This document shows positions 39,862 to 49,656 of a stretch of 64,000 nt of DNA, piece by piece. The stretch is from Schizochytrium sp. TIO01 (Eukaryota > Sar > Bigyra > Thraustochytrida > Thraustochytriidae), in contig SMSO01000014.1 in NCBI GenBank assembly GCA_004764695.1, positions 1,935,148 through 1,999,147 on the forward strand, written 5' to 3'. The position numbers and the translations under genes are program-made. A model generated the notes under the pieces. It was not told where the DNA came from, made no database searches, and saw only the letters and a list, made by a program, of their open reading frames with translations. Numbering within the stretch: position 1 is the first letter of the stretch; each line of letters opens with the position of its first letter.

Positions 39862-40955
39862 GGCGACGATCTTGGGCCTCAATACGAGTCTACGGCGGAG
39901 TAGTCTCTTGCTTGCCCTTCGCTCATTCCCCTTTTGGTAAATTAGATTGGTATTACTTGTGAGAGACAGAGAACGTTACGATCATTCTGTTCCAAATCAC
40001 AATGGTGCACTTCTTATTCTACTTTATAACTAATCATGAAAAATAATACAGAATGATAAGCTGAGTCAAAATCTGGACGCAGTATGAGAGATATGGCAAA
40101 TAAAAATGAGTTGCTTAGTTGATTATAACAGCGCTGAAAGAATACTAGCGTAGATTTAAAGATAAATTAATCGAACTTTTGGAAGAGTAAATAATGATAT
40201 GTTAAAGACGCTGGTTTGGGCCATCTTAGGCTGGCTAAACTTTTTAAAGCGACTGTGACATTTACGAATGAAGCTTGACGGTCAAGATTTTGTTTACCAA
40301 GAATGATAACACAAATGAACAAAGTTGGCTACCAGAGTATCTCAAGGTTCTGAAACCGCAAACATTACTTACGCTGTTTACAAAGACATTTCCTTAAACC
40401 TAATGTCAATATCCCACGGCGTCCCCACTTCAAGAGTATTTGCGTGCATTATTGCTGCTCTATATACCTCTCAAATTCGCAATTCTGAAGACATTTGACA
40501 ATTCACATTTTGTTGTTCGTTTCTTTAGCACCGTCATTCTAACAATGCGATTTTTTAAACAGAAGAACAGAACGGTGTATGCTTAGGAAAATTAAATACT
40601 AAGTTAGTATTTGGTTGGGTTGAGCAAGTAAAGTAGTGCATTAAATGAACATTTCAAGCACAAAGCAATCTTCTCCGGTAATCACGATCAAATCTTCTTC
40701 CAAAGTCACGAGTTCAAGTTTGCCCGTGCCTCGGAACGAGTGGCGCCGGGGCTGGCGCAGTTAGAAGCTCCTTCTGGAGGGAGAAAACTTTGTGGCGGTG
40801 CCGGACGGCGCTGCCAGGTCAGCACTGCGGCTGTTGATTGTAGCAAGAGCAGGCTGTCGCCCCAATTCCTTCCAAGGTTTTAGCCATAGGTTGTTCTCTG
40901 GGTCGTGAAAACCTGTTCTGCTGCGGATTTACAATTGATCTTGGCGCTGAGAAGC
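39862..40955. other. Divergent promoter region, CstF-64-like (-) and TBC (+)
   Basis: A 1.1-kb AT-rich spacer between two divergent starts. It should hold both promoters. No TATA-like or other defined element stands out. Confidence 0.5.
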
Positions 40956-42960
40956 ATGTCTTCAGCACATGCGGTGTGTTTGAGCACTCATGTGCTAGAG
41001 TTTCTTGATGTACGTGACGGTTTTTGCCTATGTCAGCACGAATTTGCAGAAGAAATGACCCTCGCGATGCTTCAGAAAGCAAATACTGGGGTATAGAGCG
41101 ACATTTTGTATATCGAAATGACGCACATATGAATAAGCGTTTCTATTGCGTTATGAGAAAGTTGTTTGTCATGTTGTTTATGGATGCGTGCCGGTCGATC
41201 GATGTCGGGGAGTTGAATGTTTGACTAACGTTGCTTGCGAATACTTCACAACTTGTGGCAGGTAATAGTTTCATGATATTTACGTGGCAAGGGCTGTGAA
41301 CTGGGATTGGAACGCTGTCTGTGGTAGTCGTGACGTAGAAAAGCAATGTCTGCGAATGCATGGGCTTCCGCATAAATTAAGGTTTCGTTTTTGGAGCTGG
41401 CACTCATCAGCAGATGCGCTAGAGAGGGCCGGCGGCGCTCTCACAACCTATCGTTCTTCTCTCGCCAAGAGCAAATTTAAGACGGACAATCAGGATGCAT
41501 CATGGTTTGTTTTAACACAGCAGCCAGGTCTCGAGGGAGAAATCGCTCGAGATGTGCGCCGTACATTTCCCAATCGTGCACTCTTTCGGGTTAAGAATGG
41601 TCTTGGCCAGCGTATGTTGTTTAATGTCCTCCTTGCGATTGCTGTTTATGAACCTAAAGTTGGTTACTGCCAAGGTATGAATTTTGTGGTTGCTGTGATG
41701 ATAACTGTAGCACTTGGATGCGAAACGCAGTCTTCAGATGCTGCAGAAGATCTTGCGCTTGCAAGCGATGGTATTCCAGCCGCAGAGCAAGAGATGCTTG
41801 AGAATAAAGTATTCTGGCTGATGATTGCTTTTCTTAATCGGTTCGATATGCGCGAGCTTTGGCGCCCAGGTGTCCCTCAACTCAAGTTGCGAATTTATCA
41901 GTTTGACCGTCTGATTTCATCCAAACTCCCGTCGATGCATGCTCATTTTCGCGATATTGGACTAGCCCCTGACTTTTTTGCTTCGCAGTGGTTCCTAACT
42001 CTGATGTCCTACAATATGTCGATGGATCAACTAGTGCGTGTGTGGGATGTGCTTATATTTGATGGGTGGAAAACAATTTTTCGCGTTGGTATTGCCGTCT
42101 TACAAAGCTGCGAAGAGCAAATTCTCAACATGAGTCTCGAGCAACTTAGCCACTTTTTCCGCCATGAGCGAGCCTCGGCACCCCCGCAACCTTCTGGGAC
42201 TAGGAATCAACGTAGTTCATCCGTTTATATTAGTGACACCGACATGTTAGAATCAGCCTTCCGAGTGAAAATTAGTACTAAGGAACTAGCTGACCTGGAG
42301 AGCGACTATATTACGCACATTCTTTTCCGTGGCTTCACACGTCAGCAAGAGAATGGTGCAAACAGTGATAGTGCCAATACCAGTGGCAAAGACCATGCGA
42401 CAAGTACACTCGGTAGTCGCACGCCATCCCATGCAGACCTTACTGCAGCAGCCTTCGCAAATGACGACGTGTTTGTGGACCATCGACTTGCGGCAATGTT
42501 TCGCGAAGAAATCGATCATCTCGATAAAGACATGAAGAATGATGTTCAATATCTTCGTGGGAAAATTGAACAGGCTGAGCGTCTTTTTCACGAAAAGGAA
42601 GCTGCGTTTCGGAAGGCTGCACAGGAGTACATGGAGACAAAAACAACCCTGGATGAACTTCGACTCTCCAAGCAAGCGGTCTCTAATCAGTTGTATGAGC
42701 TCACTCAAGATACCAATAGCTTAGATCAGGATTGTGAAGCTCTTTTCAACAAGATTGAGTTTATTGACTCCAGGATACGAGCTATCTCAGAGCACTTCCG
42801 TGACGCGCTGTGGAGAACTTCGCAGGCTCAAGTTGAACTTGAGGAGGTTGTAGAGCAAAAGTCTGCGTTTTCCCAACAGCTCCATGCTGTCTTAGACCAC
42901 ACAGAGCAAATCAAGACACAGGCCATAAAAAATCTTTGGAACACATTTTCACTCTCGTAA
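40956..42960 (+). CDS. TBC-domain Rab GTPase-activating protein with C-terminal coiled coil
   Basis: The proposed gene joins exon 40956-41090 to exon 41269-42960 (608 residues). The large exon has no upstream ATG in frame after the TAG at 41266-41268. The upstream exon supplies ATG and the D-x-x-D-G-F segment usual before TBC domains. The GTATAG donor and AATAG acceptor keep the frame. The TBC domain runs from ~77 (G-L-P-x-K-L-R) to ~330. Both catalytic fingers are present: Arg143 in I-A-R-D-V-R-R-T-F-P and Gln180 in V-G-Y-C-Q-G-M-N. Residues ~450-600 are strongly charged heptad-like sequence, predicted coiled coil. Known TBC proteins accelerate GTP hydrolysis by Rabs in membrane traffic, and the TBC plus coiled-coil layout resembles EVI5/Gyp5-type GAPs. 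The Rab target cannot be read. It is convergent with the next gene, with only 133 nt between stops. Confidence 0.9.
41091..41268 (+). other. Proposed 178-nt intron in the TBC gene
   Basis: GTATAG donor and AATAG acceptor, phase 0. Without splicing, the upstream frame stops at 41094-41096 and the downstream frame lacks an ATG before the TBC core. Alternative junctions nearby were less consistent in phase. Confidence 0.6.
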
Positions 42961-43093
42961 ATCTAGTAAGAAATTATATAACTTTTGAATCCCTTTTATT
43001 AACAATGTTTTAATCTCCGTTCGAGTAGAAACCCAAATTTATAATATAGTACGCGAGCTCATTGCTTTGAATTTCAGTATGCTATGCATTACA

Positions 43094-43663
43094 CTATTTC
43101 TTTAATTCTTTGGCTTCTAGCAAATGCATTAGCTTATCAAGCTTGGCCTCAGCTTGTTGTCTTTTGACGCGCTCCTCCTCAAGAGCACGCTCAAATTCAG
43201 CAAACTTTTGATTAGCGAATTCTGTAAATCGACTATCGTTTGTACGAACTGATGAAATAGATGACCATGTGGATCCATTGCTTCGCGCAGAAAGGTCCCC
43301 GGTGCTACTTGAATCGCCATTTACCGATTTTCTATCAGAATTACTATGTGATCGTCGGCGGTATGAGCATGCGCTGCCTTGAGAGCATTCTGAAGGAGAT
43401 CTCGAGCTTTTGTCTGAATAGTATGATCGCGAACTTGTGGAGGAACGTCCACTTGATGCACCCGATCCTGGTCGATCAGAATGATGCATTGATAGCGACA
43501 GGCCAGGTTTTGTAGCTAATACATATCTCGATGCTCGGAGGTTTGCCTCATTATCCTTCTCGCTGCGGAATTGTAAAGATGGCTGTTTGTTTGGTCGAGG
43601 CACAAGTGGAGTTCGATGCGTTAAGTTCGTTTTGGCAGAGTTAAGAGTTGAATTCGGGAGCAT
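43094..43663 (-). CDS. Small Ser/Arg-rich protein with C-terminal coiled coil
   Basis: This 189-residue protein starts from ATG at 43663; the open frame extends upstream to 43708 without another ATG. Residues ~1-60 are polar, ~60-135 are Ser/Arg/Gly-rich low complexity (many SS, RS and SYY patches, likely disordered and phosphorylated). Residues ~140-185 form a charged amphipathic helix (F-A-E-F-E-R-A-L-E-E-E-R and following) typical of a coiled coil. It ends with TAG. No family is recognised. Its stop lies 133 nt from that of the convergent TBC gene. Confidence 0.6.
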   Translation of the reverse strand: MLPNSTLNSAKTNLTHRTPLVPRPNKQPSLQFRSEKDNEANLRASRYVLATKPGLSLSMHHSDRPGSGASSGRSSTSSRSYYSDKSSRSPSECSQGSACSYRRRSHSNSDRKSVNGDSSSTGDLSARSNGSTWSSISSVRTNDSRFTEFANQKFAEFERALEEERVKRQQAEAKLDKLMHLLEAKELKK

Positions 43664-44570
43664 GGTGTTGCAGGAAAACAACAGACTGATCCTGGTGCAC
43701 CACGTCACGTGCTGTTATTCTACCCTGTACCACTGACTGAGGTTCTTCTTTGTGACAGCGCTGTCTCCAGAGCAGCGTTTCTTGCTCTGGGTTATTATGC
43801 CTTGGAACCGGCGATGGTCCAAGACGCAACATTACGTGAAGGGTCTGGCTGTCTCAAGCCGTGAATGTTACTAACGCAGCAGCAGATGTGGCCAAAATGA
43901 CGAGCACTTGCCAACCCCAGCCTTTCAGCATAGCGACATGTTCCTATTGAACTGAGTCTTCCTTCCCAAGGCTGTTCTCTAATCTAACAAATAATTATAC
44001 TAGGCATATTCGCTAATGCGAGACTATTCTCTTCACTTTTGTCAAGCGCAGTTCTCACTGACACCACCAAACTCCTTGAAGTGCACAGCATCACTGATAC
44101 ACCGATCTTCGTTCTAGAGTATTCCTATCGAAGATCCGTTGAAGCTACTCATAATTATTATAAAGACATTTGGTGTGTGTCCCTTCCTATAGACGATATA
44201 ACAAATGTTAGACGCAGATAGGGCGTCCATCCGCCTTGAGGTTCTAGGTACCTGCTATTAATTATATTACGATCTTTTCTTTAGATCAATCCTTGGAAAT
44301 CTTGCCAATTTACGTGCAGTCAGCCAGCTTCGTAATAATGTTGGCATATTGATGCAGCACAGTGACGCTCTATTAAATCATATTGAGAAGTGCAGTTTTC
44401 TGTCTGCTTTATGAGATTTCTCTCAAGCAGAATTCAGTGGTAGACATTTAGCTTGCTTGAATAGGATTAACTGTGAAATATTGGACAGTCTAGTTTCTCA
44501 TTTTGTGCGCTTGCGTGTCAAAGCTTGGGTACCATGGTTTTCTGAAATGGCCTCTTTCCCAAAGGTAGGT
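43664..44570. other. Intergenic spacer upstream of the reductase pseudogene
   Basis: Contains the promoter side of the Ser-rich gene (-) and the upstream flank of the reductase pseudogene (+). No gene recognised; one TAGGTACC motif lies near 44246. Confidence 0.5.
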
Positions 44571-45651
44571 ATGAGCGAGACCCGGCAGCACGTTCTCCTT
44601 GCCCGGCATATTAATTTGCTCGGAGATGTAGTTAATACTTTAGCAAACCTTGATTAATTTCCTCCTGGGGGTTTTCACCTTTTGACGTCTTCCCAGGAGT
44701 CTATCCGCCCATCGTTGACGCAGCTAGAATATATCAAATGGGACAGACAGAATAACTTCTTGGAGAATTACTACAGCGCAAAGACATGCCCTGGTCTGGC
44801 AAGACGATTCAAGTTCACACTAAAGCTGCCCCCAAAGCATCACCTCTTTTTGCAACTGGTCTACGCTAGCAGCTTGAGGACAGCCTTGCTGCCCTGCAAC
44901 TCGACCACGTTGACGTGTTCTACCTACACATGCCTGACATGAGCGTGGATATTGAGGAGTCTCTTGTATCTTGCAATATTCTACACCATGAACGCAATTT
45001 CAAGGAACTCGGACTTTCGAACGTTGCGGCTTGGGATGTCTTCCGCTGCTCTCAAGTTTGCAAAGAGAGAGACTGGGTTTTGCCTACTGTGTACAAGGGG
45101 GTTTATAGCCCCATTTCGCGAGGCCCTAATGGCGAACTCTTCCCCGTTGCTCGCACCCTTGGTGCGCGTCTTTGTGTATAGCTTGCCGGGGGCTTTTGAC
45201 CGGTTGTTACACCACGATAGAAGACATCACTAGCTCCCAAGGTCAATTTTCCGGAAAATTCGACTTTATTCCTGGTTCTCGAGAGAACCCTTTAAAGGGC
45301 ACCGGGCACAAGATGTACCGCGCCTTTTATGGTAAAGAAGAACTTCTAGATGCATGCAAACTTCTTGTAGATACTATCGGGAAGGAGCACATAATTACCA
45401 AGACTTTTGTCTGGCTGCGATATAACTCGTACCTCTCAGCTCCTGACGGTATCATTTTTTGGGCAAGCAAGATTCCGCATGTTAAGTCTAACATGTTTAT
45501 TTTCACTATACTTGTCTACGGCCGAAATTGGGGCTTATGATAACGCCAATGAGCTTGCCAAATCTGCTCAAGAGCCTAACTTTCGCATGCATGGTCGTCT
45601 TACTGGGGACTTTGAAATTTACATGCAGAGATTCTCTTTGTCTAAACAGTG
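44571..45651 (+). pseudogene. Decayed aldo-keto reductase (AKR7-like) paralogue
   Basis: This is a diverged, broken copy of the reductase at 47707-48807, on the same strand and of nearly the same length. In one frame (around 44700-44930) it keeps I-V-D-A-A-R-I-Y-Q-M-G-Q-T-E, P-W-S-G-K, V-H-T-K-A and D-V-F-Y-L-H-M-P-D-M. The catalytic Asp, Tyr, Lys and His positions are therefore still visible. Breaks are a TAA after the Q-T-E segment, a TAG in place of a Lys codon just before QLEDSL, a 6-nt deletion followed by a 1-nt deletion near 45175-45205, and a frameshift near 45500-45540. The tail (F-E-I-Y-M-Q-R-F) is readable in another frame. The first ~100 nt align only loosely to the intact copy, so the left edge is tentative. 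It cannot make a full-length enzyme. Confidence 0.85.
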
Positions 45652-47706
45652 GGCAATGAGTAGTAAGCGTTTGGTTTGGACTCTGACTTAAACAACAAGC
45701 CTTCTCTCTTTTATCCCACGTCTAAGAATTAATTGTCAGTACATCTTCTTCCCAAGGACAAACTCGTCTCTATTCTCTCAAATATTACAGCAAATGCTGT
45801 CGTTGAAGCCTGTCTAGCATCAGGGCATCCTTTGCGTCGCACTTCAACATAAGAAAATTTGTCGTACATCTCGAACTTCTGAATCGAATATTCTTATAAC
45901 ATCTTTCTATTATAAACACTAATAGCCTGTTATCCTCATAGACTTTGAAACAATTAGACAACTAATCAAATAATCAAACAAACAAACAATTAAATAAAGA
46001 AAAGCGCAAGCAACGTTCAATTAAAAATCTCACATGCGCTGCGCAAAGAAGCTTTGCACTAGAGTACAAGTGGACAGGGATAGCGCAAAATCAATACACC
46101 CTAGCTCGACCTGAAATCAGGCTCATTTTGAGATGCAGCAGAGGGTTACTTTGAACGACAGAAAGTGCTTCCTAAAAAGTGTTGGCTGAATCTCGACTTG
46201 TGGCTTTTATTTGTACAAATTGATCTCCTACACCAAACTAGATACATTTCTCACTTAGAGCTGAAGAGGTGGATGGTGTCGCGAAGTTGGCATGGACAGA
46301 GCGTTCCTTATTCTTAAAAGGTAGTCAGGCAGGCACCTTGGGCGAAATCGTGTTCTTCAAAGACTTGGCCAAATTCTCATTTCCAGATGTGGTACGCACT
46401 TTGTAAGCGTCCACAACTCAGAGGTGGAAGGATGCAACTGAGGCCTTGAACTATTTCTAAAACCTGCAAAGATAGGCCTCAGGTTTGCTGGTGTATGAGT
46501 TTACGAGGTGCTCAACGAGCAGGACTGGCAAAGTTTTGGTTTCATTGCAACTTTTTGGAGGCTTTATTGTCGTCCAAAATTCGAAGGAGGGAAACTTATA
46601 ATTCTTCCGATCTGACAGAACCAGCACCCAGGTCTATGCCGCAAGTTGAACTAAACCTTGGTTTAATTAAATCTTGCGTTAGATTTTGATTCAAAATAGT
46701 CGTTTTCTGATTGAGTAGTTCTTTATTCCTGTCTTCAATGGGCTGAATCGAGCTTGTTGGTGATTTACTGGGTTGCAAACACATCTACTTTTTAATTATT
46801 TTAAATTGAGTTAAACTTGCTGATGTCTTTGGTAGAGGAGACAGAATGTGCAAATCGTCGTGCAATGTACCGAATCTTGACCATTAGCCATCGATATTTC
46901 TTGTATAATAGAATATCCTCCTACTTTTGATAGTTTGAGCCTCACACCTACATCAAAAGCCCGGCAACTAGGATTTATAGCTATGTGCGAGCTCATTTTT
47001 GCTTTCCCAAAAAATAGTTTTAAAAACATGGGGCCGGCGGCATAGTTCCTTCTTTCAAATGGAGCGTTGTATTTATATTGTTAAAGATAGTTTCATTTGC
47101 TCTATGAAACAAATTGAAAGCAGTGTTCAAAACACATTGTATTTGTGTCCTTCTTGGTCTTCTCAGCTCTGATTTTTGTGTGGTTAATCTATTCATAATA
47201 CGTTCATGGTGATTTCAAGGCTCAAAGCCATACCATAGTAGGTATTATGTAGCAAAGGTAGAAAGAAGCGTCCTTGCGGTGGCCATACCTGCTTCTGCGA
47301 CAACCTGGTTCGAAGAAAGCTGAAAGATATTTGTATTGCGCTTGCCGGGATGAACGACAGAATGCACGACAGAACTGGAGCTGGTTTCATAGGTGCCTTC
47401 TTCGCCCTGCAAGGCTTAAAAGCAGGCAACCTCGCTGAAAGAAGGCAGCCAAGCGAGGGACTCACAATGATGAACCTGTTAGTACCTTAGTCAGTAGGCA
47501 GCTTTATCATCTTTGTAAATATTGTGATTTCTAAAGGGTAATCATGAGTGTGTTTTAGCTACAAGGAAGCACATGGATAAAATGCTAGCAAATACTATGC
47601 TTAACACGAATTGGAACAGAACCAGAACCAGAACTAAAACCAAAACCAGAATTGGAAAGCAAAAGCAAATCGACAACGTTAAAAAGAACTAAATCAAGTG
47701 AGAAAT
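45652..47706. other. Spacer between the two reductase copies
   Basis: A 2-kb spacer with no recognised gene; short open frames only. The 100 nt before the intact-copy start are rich in ACCAGA/ACCAAA units, likely 5' UTR. Confidence 0.5.
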
Positions 47707-48807
47707 ATGAGCGCTTGGGATGGTCGTCGTCCGGCAGGCCCGGTCTTGGGCTGCATGACCTGGGGATACGAGGCCCAGGTCGGTGAAGATGAGGCTGCCG
47801 AGATGCTGGCCATCTATATCGCCGGATGTGAAGAGCTTGGCTATGAGCCGATTCTTGACACTGCTCGTACCTATCAAGCTGGTCAGTCCGAGGAGATTAT
47901 CGGCAAGCTTCTGAAACAGGAGGGCAAGCCTTGGTCTGGCAAAAACGTGAAGGTCCACACCAAGGCTAACCACTTCGTCTGCCCTCTTACTTAGGAGGGT
48001 ACGCGGAAGCAGTGTGAAGACAGCCTCAAGGCCCTGCAAATGGATTGTCTTGATGTGTTTTACCTTCACATGCCGGACATGACTGTTGATATTGAGGAAA
48101 CCCTTGAGGCTTGCAATGACCTTTATGAGGAGGGCAAGTTCAAGGAGCTTGGCATCTCCAACTTTGCATCGTGGGATGTATACCGCTGCGTGATGATCTG
48201 CCGACAGAACGGCTGGGTCGAGCCTACTGTTTACCAGGGTGTCTACAATCCTATCTCTCGTAGCATTTGCTCCGAGCTTCTTCCGTGCGTACGCACCCTT
48301 GGTATTCGTGTTTATACCTTCAACCCCCTCGCTGGTGGTCTCATGACTGGCCGCTACAAAACCATGGATGACATTACCAAGGCAACTGAGGGGCGTTTTT
48401 CCACCGAGTTCGATTATGTTCCTCGTTCAATGAAGCTGCCTCTTTCTGGAATGGGCCACAAGATCTACCGTGCCCGTTTCGGTAAGGAGGAAATTCTTGA
48501 TGCCATTGTTCTTCTGAACGACACTATGGGCGCTGAGAACATGGTCGAGAAGACCTTTTCGTGGATGCGCCATACTTCATACCTTTCTGGTGATGATGGC
48601 ATTATCTTTGGTGCTAGCAAAGCTCACCATGTTGAGGGCAACATTGATGCTTTTGTGAAGAGCGCTCCTCTCTCCGAAGAAGAGAACAGTGCTTTTGACA
48701 AGGCCTGCCAACTTTCCAAGTCTGGAGAGGAATCTTACTTGCGTTCATACGGCCGTGTCCCTGGCGATTGTGAGATCTACATGAGCCGCTTCAAGCTCCA
48801 AAATTAA
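47707..48807 (+). pseudogene. Aldo-keto reductase (AKR7-like) with single in-frame TAG at codon 96
   Basis: A continuous 367-codon frame from ATG to TAA would encode a full-length NADPH-type aldo-keto reductase, broken only by TAG at 47992-47994. The catalytic tetrad is complete: Asp51 (ILDTARTY), Tyr56, Lys86 (VHTKAN) and, after the stop, His121 (FYLHMPD). Downstream there are 270 uninterrupted codons with normal family features (G-I-S-N-F-A, P-T-V-Y-Q-G-V-Y-N-P, N-P-L-A-G-G-L, F-G-A-S). Known AKR7 enzymes reduce aldehydes such as succinic semialdehyde and aflatoxin dialdehyde. TAG could arise from CAG by one C-to-T change. A TAG also ends the Ser-rich gene at 43094, so general TAG reassignment is unlikely. 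Options are a recent null allele, programmed readthrough, RNA editing or a sequence error. An 18-nt GT...AG intron removing the stop is formally possible, but the paralogue has coding sequence of the same length there. Confidence 0.85.
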
Positions 48808-49656
48808 ATGACTTGTCTGTAAATTCGGTTTTTCCAAGTTATACGGCAAAGTTTTTATAGTGCCGTAACTGTCTCTCGATTGTTGCTATTATGGACCTTT
48901 TTAGCATCGTTTGTTGTCAGCACATACAGCAAATGAAGTTGTTAAGAGTTGAGCAAAGATACTATGTTTCAATTTTCCCTAGATAACTCCCCAACTATTT
49001 TCGGAATGTCTTTGTAGGTTTTATAATACTTTTGTACTTTTTTTCTTCTAAATCAGGATCCTGAAGCCCAGTATCCTCTTTGAGACGTTATTACCCCTAT
49101 TAACCCTATTGATTGATAAAAGGAGGTGAAGCAAATCGAAATGTAAGGGCCCTAATTGCTGAACACCAACGTGAATATGTAATCTAGCCAGCTCTAAATC
49201 TCTGCTTTCTAAACCAAAACAACTACTTCAAAGCCCGATGAGAACCCTTTGTATGTTGGTATTGAATGTGAGGGAATATACTTATTGCAGATTAGCATGA
49301 GTAGCAGAGCATGCAAAAGTAGTCTGACAATAATGGCGAACCTATGTGAAAGAAAAGAGGATGATATTTCTGTTACTGAGGTTCCGGTTCTGGGTAGGAT
49401 GAATGTACCATCATTTCGACCTAAAGAGGGTCGGCTAGAAGAGCTAGGTTAGGTTGGGTGGGGTGAAGTTATACACCTGGCTGTATACTACTTCAATAAT
49501 ACTTTATGCTCTTTTGCAAAGAAACAATTCACACAACAGTAGTTGACGATCCTTGTCATAGTAAGATGGGAAAAATGGAAAGATAATATGATTCTGATAG
49601 ATATATAGTAGTAACAACATGGGGGGCTTAGTAGGTTTATTATCTTCAGTAAATGT
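48808..49656. other. Convergent intergenic spacer
   Basis: Spacer between the reductase (+) and the first receptor gene (-). A 67-codon frame at 49249-49452 has no recognisable feature. Confidence 0.55.

Noticed and set aside
47977-47994. An 18-nt GT...AG mini-intron that would remove the TAG from the reductase
   Set aside because: It is far shorter than the two introns placed here (178 and 480 nt), and the paralogue at 44571-45651 has the same number of codons across this stretch.
47992-47994. TAG reassigned to a sense codon in this genome
   Set aside because: The Ser-rich coiled-coil gene ends with TAG at 43094-43096, and the TBC exon structure also depends on a TAG acting as a stop at 41266-41268.
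49085-49115. Telomere-like CCCTATTAACCCTATT string
   Set aside because: Only two imperfect units, in the middle of an ordinary intergenic spacer.
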